Notes: a model not told the origin generated them from the letters alone. DNA of 14,565 nt from Nitrospirales bacterium (GCA_021604265.1 BQIY01000018.1:1-14565), one strand, 5' to 3'. Shown: positions 8,001-14,097, counted from the first letter of the stretch. Program-made: numbers and translations.

Positions 8001-10217
8001 CGGGTCAACCGTCCGCTTGCCTTCATCATCAACATGGATCATTTCTAACCAAGGAGCAGGATTATGATCAGGTGAAAACGGTACCCGCTTTCCGAAATGT
8101 GGAGTCAACCATGGCCATGCCACTTTCCCTGTCGTCGGCTCAAACCAAATAGGTCGGCGTTCGCCAGCTTTATACCCTTGCCATTCAGGCAGGTATTTGG
8201 GGTTCGGACCAATCGAGGCTTCCTTTTCGCTCATGGCCTTTTTCCCATCCCAGACCCAGTCGATGACGGTGGCATCATAGGATTGGAGCTGCCCTTTTTC
8301 ATCATTCTTGTGTCCAGGTTTTCCTTGAGTCACAAGTTGCATTTCAACCCAATCTTTAATATTGACCACTCGCGGCTCAGACTTCCAATCGCTTTTTCCG
8401 CTCTCGACAATTTTAAATTTTGTTCCAAACCAGTTGACTGTCGTCCCGATAAGCTTATCGGAGGTTACTGGCTTATGAATACGGTTTACACGATCTGGCA
8501 ACTCACGAAGCGGCGGCATCACATCATTGTGAAATCCAGGAACCTGGAGAGTGTTATACACACGCCAGTATCCCCACATACCTGCCACATAATGATGGGC
8601 CACATGACAGTGGAATAAAAAGTCACCGGCAAGCCACTGACAGAGACCAGACCCGCACTCCGTCTCAAGATCAAGCGCTTCAGAAGGTCCAATACCTTCA
8701 ACATCTACGCGATCTGACTTGGTTCGAATTACTGGATACTTCACGGGGCCATTTTGTCCAGTGTTCCATACCGGCATCTGCGTGGCCCTCGGACTGCGCT
8801 GCCACCGAATCGATCCGCCGTGCGGATGGTGAGAATGGAAGACCTCCGACCCACCGTGAACGATACGAAACTTTGCTGGATCACCCAGATAGCTGCGTGG
8901 AATCGTAGGAGAGGCATCTCCATAGGTATAACTGCTATACCCCATGGATTCATCTTCAAATCCAAAATATTCATGCTGCACATGCATGTTATTAATGCCG
9001 AACGGTTCGCTTCTGAAATTTAATGCACGCGCTCCTGGACGATACACATCCGTCAATGGGTCACGTTGCGGCAAGAAATCTCCATGCTTGTTGACCGGTC
9101 GAAACGCTTCATCACCGATTTCATGATAAATCAGAATGAACTCTCTGAAATCCGGTCCATTCGGCGTATCAATCATCACCTGCCAACCGCTTCGGGCTTC
9201 CGTCGGTTCGCCTTCTCCGAGGGGCTCCCAGTACTTAGATCCAGCAGGCTCAACAACAAACGTGCCCATCATTCCAAGCACCGTTAATTCACGGTCATTG
9301 CTATAACTATGGAACTGCTTGGCACCTTCTTGCGCATCCGGATGAATGTACCACTCCATCTCAATGACGGAAGATCCCTTTGGTCCTTCGCTTTCTTCCT
9401 CATCTTCAAATTCATCTTCCATTTCTCCAACCGCTATGGCATCAGGATTCGTCGTGGTAGCCGGTTGACCGGTTTTGCTCATCACCATATCTGAGCCATT
9501 GATGTGCAAGCTCACATCTTCTCCAAACTCCAGTTGATTTCTCAGAGTAAACTTGACGCAGTCACCTTGATTTCCTCTTATTACCAAGGGTTGAATTAGC
9601 TGATCTTGTATCCCGTTCTTGACTCCGCCTGGATCACTATGTCCTTCGGACTCTCGAGCTTCAGCATTTTTTGCCTCTTCTTCCCTGAGCTTTTCAATAT
9701 TTTCAGTCAAGACATACATATAGCCTGGATAGTAGTCTAACCATTGATTCAACGTGACTTCTGCGTTAATGGCAGCAATATCATAATGCTTAACGGGGGC
9801 AGTCTTCGGGCAAAGTCCCCCAGAACCTGAAACAGGCTCTCCGCCAGGATTACTCATCAGGAGACCGTTCTCTCTTCCGGCACCATACTGATGCATCATC
9901 GACATCGAGTTAAAAGCTCCGCTGTTCGGAGTGTGAGACATCTGCTTTTCCATCTGCTCCATCATTCGTTGATGTTGAAGCTCAACTAAGGCCGCACGTT
10001 CAGCTCTTCCTTCCACTGAGTTCTCAACAATGGTCTGCCCCTTGAGTTTCTCAGCCCAGCCTGGGGAATCCTGATGAGTCATCCCAGCCTTATGAATCAT
10101 GGACTTCGTACCCGCAGTTTCAGCTCCAACGAAAGCGAGCGGCATGGCAACCAATGCAGCGGCAAGTACACCAAACCACCTGAGTGATGGATTTAATGAA
10201 AACTTCTGATAAAACAT
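5076..10217 (-). CDS. Giant secreted multicopper oxidase with inserted LysM domain (MofA/MnxG-like size class)
   Basis: This 1713-residue protein has a signal peptide cleaved near VGA/ET (32/33), an SD AAGGAGG 7 bases before the ATG, a Met-rich segment at 85-121 and an acidic run at 265-277. Three repeated units start at C136, C751 and C1320. Each has an odd cupredoxin domain (LVIRGNQGDC, LVIRANMYDC, LTLRANVGDC) and an even one (after LNFRSEPF, INFRAEPF, INYRNEPY). Copper ligands in order are HSHHPH 461-466, HCHVAHH 536-542 with M547, HFH 842-844 and HDH 1044-1046. This is a complete type-1 plus trinuclear set, but with the third and fourth laccase motifs first. Domains 4-6 lack ligands, and domain 1 has the decayed forms H238-x-N and H303-x-Y. 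A LysM domain (950-993) sits between HFH and HDH. Such enzymes oxidise a substrate at type-1 copper and reduce O2 to water. Size and six-domain build suggest a large Mn(II)/metal oxidase, but this is unproven; other metals or organic substrates are possible. Confidence 0.9.
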   Translation of the reverse strand: MFYQKFSLNPSLRWFGVLAAALVAMPLAFVGAETAGTKSMIHKAGMTHQDSPGWAEKLKGQTIVENSVEGRAERAALVELQHQRMMEQMEKQMSHTPNSGAFNSMSMMHQYGAGRENGLLMSNPGGEPVSGSGGLCPKTAPVKHYDIAAINAEVTLNQWLDYYPGYMYVLTENIEKLREEEAKNAEARESEGHSDPGGVKNGIQDQLIQPLVIRGNQGDCVKFTLRNQLEFGEDVSLHINGSDMVMSKTGQPATTTNPDAIAVGEMEDEFEDEEESEGPKGSSVIEMEWYIHPDAQEGAKQFHSYSNDRELTVLGMMGTFVVEPAGSKYWEPLGEGEPTEARSGWQVMIDTPNGPDFREFILIYHEIGDEAFRPVNKHGDFLPQRDPLTDVYRPGARALNFRSEPFGINNMHVQHEYFGFEDESMGYSSYTYGDASPTIPRSYLGDPAKFRIVHGGSEVFHSHHPHGGSIRWQRSPRATQMPVWNTGQNGPVKYPVIRTKSDRVDVEGIGPSEALDLETECGSGLCQWLAGDFLFHCHVAHHYVAGMWGYWRVYNTLQVPGFHNDVMPPLRELPDRVNRIHKPVTSDKLIGTTVNWFGTKFKIVESGKSDWKSEPRVVNIKDWVEMQLVTQGKPGHKNDEKGQLQSYDATVIDWVWDGKKAMSEKEASIGPNPKYLPEWQGYKAGERRPIWFEPTTGKVAWPWLTPHFGKRVPFSPDHNPAPWLEMIHVDDEGKRTVDPAKPGENGRWSLCPDRAGKQEYNIHFIKLPIELSAAQGNEEPIVDPHGLLYVVHDEEEAIRANNDLKFPLVIRANMYDCMDWTLTSEWEDDDITNFQSSKINTHFHFVQFDNQSSDGVISGFSYEQSMRPFTMFEKKTKKGLPVPMNSKFTKAAKKGEKTIHLTNAKQYHVGTLVLVGADNVGGDEIRRIVAIGGSGGSASSGSSSSGSGSYTVSPGDSLGAIASSLGTSVGELKALNNLGDANLIVVGQNLKVPGAGEAPAATGGETLTFDKPLENDHPVGDIVTVEFVRQRFWADADVGSVFCHDHAFGGTTWPHGAVCTFLIEPFGSTWHDPKTGEPIRTGPVADIHTVERVGHDVAGSFRELMVHIMDTVPHTVNVVTAGNPPGQPIDVALEAGRTVSFIMPPNEKIKMTPMPFLNGGTHTTGGAINFRAEPFAQRLANNPETSQIFSSTVHGEPSTPMVRAYLGDAIVFRLVDTTMNESNVFTVSGHTFWTERYASDSNRKNSIHITIAERYDLVVAEAGGPRHQPGDYMYFNGRSSKFSEGSWGLIRVLDEPVDDLQPLPNKAYGKEGMPKPLPVCPKDAPEKQFNVAAIDFPSMSFNPNVEEAIEVDFERKIEVQNPDAKIYVLEEEVSKVSGDYRPMPLTLRANVGDCIKVNLTNKMKEGRASFSAFGLAFDPKDSQGLNLGNNTGEQTVAPGESRTYTYYADPFIGETQSLVWDFGNVAMNPRNGLFGAIIIGPTGSQYRDPKTGADVSLKNAWSADVIVDRTIQGNEKRKSYRDVALFFQDEDNIIGTSFMPYVQNVAGLVGINYRNEPYLYREEEGCSLGRMFQPCEVDDPKDPATPVIMSHAGDPVRIHVFGASSEQNGMFTLEKHEWPIEPFMPGADMISTVEFAGSESIDAFVSSAGGVYALPGDYIYGNARLPYSQSGQWGYLRVLPEGDQRILPLSGKKGSMQEANASESSTIKPVTFK
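7239..7424 (-). other. LysM domain with Ser/Gly linker inside the multicopper oxidase
   Basis: Oxidase residues 932-948 are a pure Ser/Gly/Ala linker. Residues 950-993 match LysM: YTVSPGDSLGAIASSLG, then VGELKALNNL and NLIVVGQNLKVP. LysM binds N-acetylglucosamine polymers such as peptidoglycan. It is nested in a beta-loop region: TIHLTNAKQYHVGTLVLVG and EIRRIVAIGG lie before it, and GETLTFDKPLENDHPVGD follows. The whole insert therefore separates the HxH motifs at 842-844 and 1044-1046. The frame is continuous with both flanks. Confidence 0.88.
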
Positions 10218-10224
10218 TGACCGG

Positions 10225-10231
10225 CCTCCTT
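10225..10231 (-). promoter_or_regulatory. Strong ribosome binding site of the oxidase gene
   Basis: A full AAGGAGG lies 7 bases upstream of the ATG at 10217. This fixes the start and predicts high translation of the oxidase. Confidence 0.85.
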
Positions 10232-10445
10232 AACAGCGAAAGAAATATCAACAACCATACACAGTCACTAAATTTTTAAGTATGAGAGGAACTCTGAATT
10301 TCGGATACACATTAAGACCTACTTCAATGGCGAGAAGGAAAAAGGTACTTAAAAAGACGCATGAGAGTCAAGTCCATCTTAAAAACTAATGGAACAACCT
10401 TCGACAGCTATGAAACACGGACTAAAAGCGCCCATATCAGGGTGT
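10232..10445. other. Leader region of the oxidase, no gene seen
   Basis: About 210 bases lie between the dat stop and the oxidase ribosome site. On the minus strand TTGACT (10366-10371) is followed after 18 bases by TACCTT (10342-10347), a weak sigma70-type candidate. No clear terminator for dat and no coding sequence is visible. Given the oxidase's own terminator, an oxidase promoter is expected here, but I cannot place it with confidence. Confidence 0.4.
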
Positions 10446-11309
10446 TTACCGTAGCGGAATCGAGAATGTTTTTTCAACAGTTTCGGAAAATTTACTCATT
10501 AAAGAACGGGTCACAGGGCCGGGCGATCCATCACCTACGGGTTGATCATTCAGCTGAGTCACCGGCAAGACCTCTATCGTCGTTCCCACAAGAAACATTT
10601 CATCAACGTTGTCAAGCTCCCGAGCACGGATGACTCGCTCTTGAACATCATATCCATGCACTCGAGCAAGCTCGATGACACACAATAACGTCACCCCGGC
10701 GAGGATCCGTTGATTGAGTTCAGAACTACTGATTACACCGTCCTTCACAATCATGAAATTACTGGACGCTCCTTCCGTCACTATGTCATCCCGAACGAAA
10801 ATCGCTTCGAAAGCTCCAGCCTCTGCAGCCTTCTGCTTTGCTAACACATTCGGAAGAAGATTGAGACTTTTAATGTCACATCGCCCCCAGCGAATATCAG
10901 GAAGGGTAATCGCAGATACGCCCTTGGCTCGCAAATGTGCATCAAAATCAGGCATTTCTCGAAAAGTCATAAGGACGGTGGGAGAGAGAGCCGCAGGAAA
11001 TTGGTGCTCGCGGGGTGCAGCCCCTCTTGTTACTTGTAGGTAGACCTTACAATTGGCATAACCGCTTTGCTTGACTCCCAGGAGAATAGCCGCTTCCCAT
11101 TCATGCCGATTGAGAGGAAGAGCAATATGAATCTCGCGTGCATTCCTCTCTAAACGGGCTAAATGTTCTTCAAGATAGAAGAGACATCCCTGGTACGTCC
11201 GAATCACTTCATATATCCCATCTCCAAATTGATATCCCCGATCTTCAGCCGAAACACAGACCTGCTCCAAAGGCATGAACTGACCATTTAAATATCCAAT
11301 ATTTGGCAT
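10446..11309 (-). CDS. dat: D-amino-acid transaminase (D-alanine aminotransferase)
   Basis: This 287-residue cytoplasmic PLP enzyme is of fold type IV (EC 2.6.1.21). It interconverts D-alanine and 2-oxoglutarate with pyruvate and D-glutamate, supplying cell-wall D-amino acids. It matches remembered Bacillus Dat motif for motif: DRGYQFGDGIYEV at 23-35, TRGAAPREHQFP at 94-105, DIRWGRCDIKSLNLL at 138-152, TEGASSN at 178-184 and GTTIEVLPV near residue 240. K147 is the Schiff-base lysine and E179 the ring-nitrogen acid. Y33, R100 and H102 correspond to the carboxylate pocket of Bacillus Dat that sets D-specificity, and this argues against branched-chain aminotransferase or aminodeoxychorismate lyase. 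The ATG at 11309 lies 21 bases after the chagasin-like gene and has only a weak ribosome site (TAGAGA), so coupling to upstream translation is likely. It is probably the last gene of the operon starting at 12624. Confidence 0.88.
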   Translation of the reverse strand: MPNIGYLNGQFMPLEQVCVSAEDRGYQFGDGIYEVIRTYQGCLFYLEEHLARLERNAREIHIALPLNRHEWEAAILLGVKQSGYANCKVYLQVTRGAAPREHQFPAALSPTVLMTFREMPDFDAHLRAKGVSAITLPDIRWGRCDIKSLNLLPNVLAKQKAAEAGAFEAIFVRDDIVTEGASSNFMIVKDGVISSSELNQRILAGVTLLCVIELARVHGYDVQERVIRARELDNVDEMFLVGTTIEVLPVTQLNDQPVGDGSPGPVTRSLMSKFSETVEKTFSIPLR

Positions 11310-11330
11310 AGTCTCTATGATGCCCTTCGG

Positions 11331-11666
11331 TTACTCCTCGACAGTGACGGAAAAAATTCGACGGTCTTCAGCGGTAAATTTCCACGCCATCCTCTTATGA
11401 AATTCAAGCGGATACCGACCAACCTCTCGCGCTTGAAACTCAAATGATCGACTACCGGAATCAACAGCATTATTACTCGTCGTGCGGAAAAAATCATCCT
11501 CAAGTAACACGAATACCTTTGCATCATACGCAGGCACCCATTGCTCGCCACGTGTGCGATCTTCCCACAACTTTACCGTAAACGTCTCGCGCTTTTTCAC
11601 TTGGAGAGGTTTAACTCCGTCTTGTTTCGTTGTATCCGTCACCTCACTGCCTAATTGCTGATCCAT
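11331..11666 (-). CDS. Chagasin/I42-type protease-inhibitor-like protein, no signal peptide
   Basis: This 111-residue protein has a disordered polar N-terminus (about 1-30), followed by an immunoglobulin-like beta domain resembling chagasin. TVKLWEDRTRGEQW stands where chagasin has its NPTTGY-W loop. SGSRSFEFQAREVGRYPLEF matches the G-F...G...L core, and HKRMAWKF lies where chagasin has RPW, ending in FSVTVEE. Chagasins inhibit papain-like cysteine proteases through those three loops. Here the loops are only partly conserved, so inhibitory activity is doubtful and the protein may be just the fold. The ATG at 11666 is chosen because GAGGG (11675-11679) sits 8 bases upstream; a TTG five codons earlier overlaps that site. 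No export signal is visible, which is odd for the family. It lies between the Rieske gene and dat. Confidence 0.55.
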   Translation of the reverse strand: MDQQLGSEVTDTTKQDGVKPLQVKKRETFTVKLWEDRTRGEQWVPAYDAKVFVLLEDDFFRTTSNNAVDSGSRSFEFQAREVGRYPLEFHKRMAWKFTAEDRRIFSVTVEE

Positions 11667-11726
11667 GTTCTTGTCCCTCAATCCGTGATCACGAAAAATA
11701 TGTCGAAGCCTTCGTCGACCCTGAAG

Positions 11727-12086
11727 TTACTCTAACGACCACACATCCCGTGTTTGAAGACACACATAGACTTGATCGCCCTGTACCCGCACTTGATAGC
11801 TTGCCACACAGTTGCCGCCGCCATCGCCCCCAAACCCGCTGCGGATATCAAACTGCAAATCATGCCAAGGGCAAGTCACCAAATACTTTTTGACCTTGCC
11901 TTTTCCGAGCGGCCCCCCTTGGTGAGGACAAATATTATTAATGGCATAGAATTTCCCGGCCACATGAAATAATGCCACAGACTTATCGTTGACCTTAATC
12001 ACTCTCCCCTTTCCTTCAGGCACCTCATCAATGCGAGCGATGGGGATAAACTCATCTAATGTATGTTCGTTCTGTTTCGATTCCAC
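11727..12086 (-). CDS. Rieske [2Fe-2S] ferredoxin-like protein
   Basis: This 119-residue soluble protein has a single Rieske domain. The cluster ligands are C53 and H55 in NICPHQGGPLGKG, and C72 and H75 in VTCPWHDLQFDIRSG (C-x-H, 16 residues, C-x2-H). That is the layout of NirD-like and dioxygenase-type Rieske ferredoxins, which carry one electron to a partner. No oxygenase domain, signal peptide or membrane anchor is present, so it is probably cytoplasmic. The start is GTG at 12086, supported by AAGGGG at 12092-12097 (spacer 5); no ATG lies early in the frame. It sits 49 bases after the DUF192 gene and 60 bases before the chagasin-like gene, in the same direction. No dioxygenase or nitrite reductase catalytic subunit is in the window, so its partner is elsewhere or unknown. 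Confidence 0.88.
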   Translation of the reverse strand: MESKQNEHTLDEFIPIARIDEVPEGKGRVIKVNDKSVALFHVAGKFYAINNICPHQGGPLGKGKVKKYLVTCPWHDLQFDIRSGFGGDGGGNCVASYQVRVQGDQVYVCLQTRDVWSLE

Positions 12087-12091
12087 AGCTA

Positions 12092-12097
12092 CCCCTT
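12092..12097 (-). promoter_or_regulatory. Ribosome binding site that supports the GTG start of the Rieske gene
   Basis: AAGGGG on the minus strand lies 5 bases before GTG at 12086. There is no competing ATG upstream of the Rieske domain. Confidence 0.7.
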
Positions 12098-12135
12098 AGA
12101 AGAATGGAGCACGTCAATCTTTGGCGTCATCTTCA

Positions 12136-12624
12136 CTACATACGGAGAATAAACTTTAACGGTTCCCCCAACTTGACTTCAGCTTTTTTGATAAATCCCG
12201 CATTCGCTTCGATCACATAGCGTGCATTTTGGGGTGGCGGGCCGTACCACGGGCAAGGATCGCTTGAACAGGGAGGGGCCGCCTCTACGATATGCACCAC
12301 CAATTTACTCTCATCGACCCAGAGTATATCAACAGGAATACGAAATTCTTTCGTCCAAACTTGATGGCTTGCCGATTCATCAAAGATATAGAGCATGCCT
12401 TCGTCATCTTCCAAATGATTACGAAAGGCAAGACCAAACAGCAGCTTCTCTGGCGTATCGGCCACTTCGGCCTTTAAGACCTGGCCGTTAGGAAAGGACA
12501 CATGAATACTTTTTGTCTGTTCAGGCCGATTAAAAAGAAGGGCCCCGCTAATAAGAAGCAGAGACATGATAATCAAAAAAAACAGTCGTTTTTTATGCGG
12601 TTGATCCTGAAAAAAGGTAGACAT
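12136..12624 (-). CDS. Membrane-anchored DUF192 (UPF0127) protein
   Basis: This 162-residue protein has one N-terminal membrane segment (about 13-31, LFFLIIMSLLLISGALLF) and no obvious cleavage site, so the C-terminal domain is probably anchored facing the periplasm. The domain at 41-160 is DUF192/COG1430. Its motifs are ADTPEKLLFGLAFR at 55-68, GMLYIFDE at 76-83, IPVDILWVD at 96-104, and the closing PCPWYGPPPQNARYVIEANAG (123-143) typical of the family. Biochemical function is unknown for this family. It is the probable first gene of an operon with the Rieske, chagasin-like and dat genes. The ATG at 12624 has GAGAAG about 6 bases upstream. A 15-base inverted repeat at 12643-12657 lies 18 bases before the start codon and may regulate the operon. 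Confidence 0.83.
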   Translation of the reverse strand: MSTFFQDQPHKKRLFFLIIMSLLLISGALLFNRPEQTKSIHVSFPNGQVLKAEVADTPEKLLFGLAFRNHLEDDEGMLYIFDESASHQVWTKEFRIPVDILWVDESKLVVHIVEAAPPCSSDPCPWYGPPPQNARYVIEANAGFIKKAEVKLGEPLKFILRM

Positions 12625-12642
12625 GGTCGCTTCTCGAACAGA

Positions 12643-12657
12643 TTTACATTGTGTAAA
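12643..12657. promoter_or_regulatory. Inverted repeat TTTACA-TTG-TGTAAA, candidate operator
   Basis: This is a perfect 6-base inverted repeat with a 3-base centre, 18 bases upstream of the DUF192 start codon. The half-sites resemble the TACA/TGTA halves of CopY/BlaI-type operators, but the spacing is one base longer. It could be a regulator site at or near the transcription start of the operon. Confidence 0.4.
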
Positions 12658-12917
12658 AAGAAATGGCGTAGCTCATGGATCACAACACATGCAGACCACG
12701 ATGATGTTCACTGACAATTGCCTGTAAGAAGGTTTTCCGAACAACGAGAGTCAGGGCGGCAAAACTCAACTATCGGAAATGTACACAAGAACAAGAGGTT
12801 TTTCAGATTCAAACAAGCCAAGAATTCCCTCTCTTCACAATCAGTGAGAACTCAGAAGCCGTCAGTTTTATTAGAGTGGAAAAATCGAGAAACACCCTCT
12901 CCAGGCACCTCATCCTA

Positions 12918-12946
12918 TTGCTCATAATCTGTAATATGGCTATGAT
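12918..12946 (+). promoter_or_regulatory. Candidate sigma70-type promoter for the plus-strand gene
   Basis: TTGCTC (12918-12923) and TATGAT (12941-12946) are separated by 17 bases. This gives an expected leader of about 90 bases before the start at 13045. The -10 box matches well, the -35 box only in TTG. Confidence 0.35.
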
Positions 12947-13031
12947 GTTATTGAGTTTTTATACGACAAGTCCGATACAGAGACTAGAATACTGCAACAG
13001 GCCTCGGCCAAGCAAAAAGCCCACCCAACCG

Positions 13032-13038
13032 AAGGAGG
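13032..13038 (+). promoter_or_regulatory. Strong ribosome binding site, places the start at the second ATG
   Basis: AAGGAGG is followed by CTC and then ATGATG. The spacer is 3 bases to the first ATG (13042) and 6 to the second (13045). The second fits usual spacing better, so the start is set at 13045. Confidence 0.75.
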
Positions 13039-13044
13039 CTCATG

Positions 13045-13383
13045 ATGAAGGGTATCTTCTTGACGACCATAACCCTACTGACCTTGTTAGTTGGACAAAC
13101 CTCAACTAGCATTGCCAGCTTCACCAATGTCTCTCAAGCCATCAATGGCTTCGTTGAGACACTCTACCCCAAAGGAAGCCATTATTTTTGGGTCATTAAC
13201 GATACAACAACAGAATCTCAGCATGAAATGGTGGTTGATATTAACACGACCCTTCAAGGTGAAGCCAATAAAGTCAAAGACCAGCACCGGTTCCTCATTC
13301 TGATCGTCAATGGTGAATTTTTTGGTGCACAAAAGATTCCACTTAATGCCGAAGTGAAATGCAAGGAAGAGCAAGAAGTCTAA
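13045..13383 (+). CDS. Small secreted protein of unknown function
   Basis: This protein is 112 residues from the second of two tandem ATGs. The signal peptide is MKGIFLTTITLLTLLVGQTS..., likely cleaved after SIA (residue 24). The mature part of about 88 residues begins FTNVSQAINGFVETL. It has a mixed polar/beta character with FWVINDTTTESQHEMVVDI and HRFLILIVNGEFFGAQKIPL, a single cysteine (C106) and an acidic KEEQEV tail. I do not recognise a family. It is the only plus-strand gene in the window, with a near-consensus ribosome site, its own promoter candidate and a strong terminator after the stop, so it looks genuinely expressed as a monocistronic unit. It converges on the cupredoxin gene and shares its terminator. 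The hydrophobic N-terminus and lone Cys do not indicate copper binding. Confidence 0.72.
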   Translation: MKGIFLTTITLLTLLVGQTSTSIASFTNVSQAINGFVETLYPKGSHYFWVINDTTTESQHEMVVDINTTLQGEANKVKDQHRFLILIVNGEFFGAQKIPLNAEVKCKEEQEV

Positions 13384-13416
13384 ACATCCTGCATCCTTTC
13401 CTTAGATACTTCCAAT

Positions 13417-13455
13417 AAAAAAGCCCCATTCTCACCAGGAGAATGGGGCTTTTTA
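13417..13455. terminator. Bidirectional intrinsic terminator
   Basis: A perfect 11-bp stem, GCCCCATTCTC and GAGAATGGGGC (13423-13433 and 13439-13449), has a 5-base loop and is flanked by an A-run on the left and TTTTT on the right. It works for both the plus-strand small gene (stop 13383) and the minus-strand cupredoxin (stop 13500). Confidence 0.93.
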
Positions 13456-13499
13456 CAACACGTATCTGCAACGGCCCTCAACCCGAGAGCCAAGCGTTT

Positions 13500-13994
13500 T
13501 TAACGCAAGACTAACAATTGCCCGCCAAGGTGAGCATCATGAAGTTGACAAGAATACTTCATCGTATTGCTCGCGGTCACATAAGTCAGATCGCTGGTCG
13601 GCACACCAATGTATTTGGTTTCCCCAGGCTTTAACACAATCTTGATATCCATGACCCATGGTCCAGCTTGCTCCGAATCAGCTGATAAATTAAAACCATG
13701 TTCGGTATCAAGTGCGTTGGTGACTTTGAGTAAGACGGGACGACCAGCCCGGCCGCCAGTCCCTGACTTCGTCAGATTCAACACAGACGTCGGCGGATAC
13801 CACACTTTTTTACCACCCACCATCATCGCGGTGAACTCCAGGTCAACGTCTAAGGCTTTAAATGATTGCCCGACGACCGACCCTGTCTCAAGGTCACCGA
13901 TTTCAACACCACCAGACTGAAGGGCTAGCGCACCTGTTGATCCAGCCGCAACTAGCACAAGACTTAAAAGGACGGATAGAAGCACTCTGTGCAT
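13500..13994 (-). CDS. Small secreted cupredoxin with Cys-x2-His-x2-His site
   Basis: This 164-residue protein has a signal peptide cleaved near ALA/LQ (24/25). The mature part is one cupredoxin domain of about 140 residues. Motifs are GRPVLLKVTNALDTEHGF at 85-101, LKPGETKYIGV at 121-131, and KYSCQLHDAHLGGQLLV at 146-162. Likely copper ligands are H99 (with E98 next to it), C149, H152 and H155. The position expected for the axial Met in type-1 sites is His instead. Nitrosocyanin, the red-copper protein of ammonia oxidisers, also has a His there along with a Glu ligand, so an unusual copper centre is possible. The start at 13994 has GGGGAGG (14001-14007) 6 bases upstream. It probably acts as a periplasmic electron carrier or small-molecule-binding copper protein. 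Whether it serves the giant oxidase is not shown by the sequence. Confidence 0.85.
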   Translation of the reverse strand: MHRVLLSVLLSLVLVAAGSTGALALQSGGVEIGDLETGSVVGQSFKALDVDLEFTAMMVGGKKVWYPPTSVLNLTKSGTGGRAGRPVLLKVTNALDTEHGFNLSADSEQAGPWVMDIKIVLKPGETKYIGVPTSDLTYVTASNTMKYSCQLHDAHLGGQLLVLR

Positions 13995-14097
13995 CGCCTA
14001 CCTCCCCATGAAAAGCTTGTTAATAATAAAAGAGTTACCAGCTTTAAAACGAAGGGCCTTCCAATTACCCTAATGCTCATTCTCAAAAAGAGGGTCA

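Larger units (their letters stand above)
12625..13041. other. Divergent intergenic region of about 417 bases
   Basis: The region separates the minus-strand DUF192 operon from the single plus-strand gene. It holds the inverted repeat at 12643-12657 and a promoter candidate at 12918-12946. Open frames inside it are short, lack convincing ribosome sites and show no recognisable protein features. Nothing else is seen. Confidence 0.6.

Noticed and set aside
10361..10633. Plus-strand 90-codon frame starting in the oxidase leader
   Set aside because: Most of it is antisense to dat, with no ribosome site and no protein-like composition.
12876..13109. Plus-strand 77-codon frame with a hydrophobic stretch
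   Set aside because: It has a GTG start with no good ribosome site and runs out of frame into the well-supported small secreted gene at 13045.
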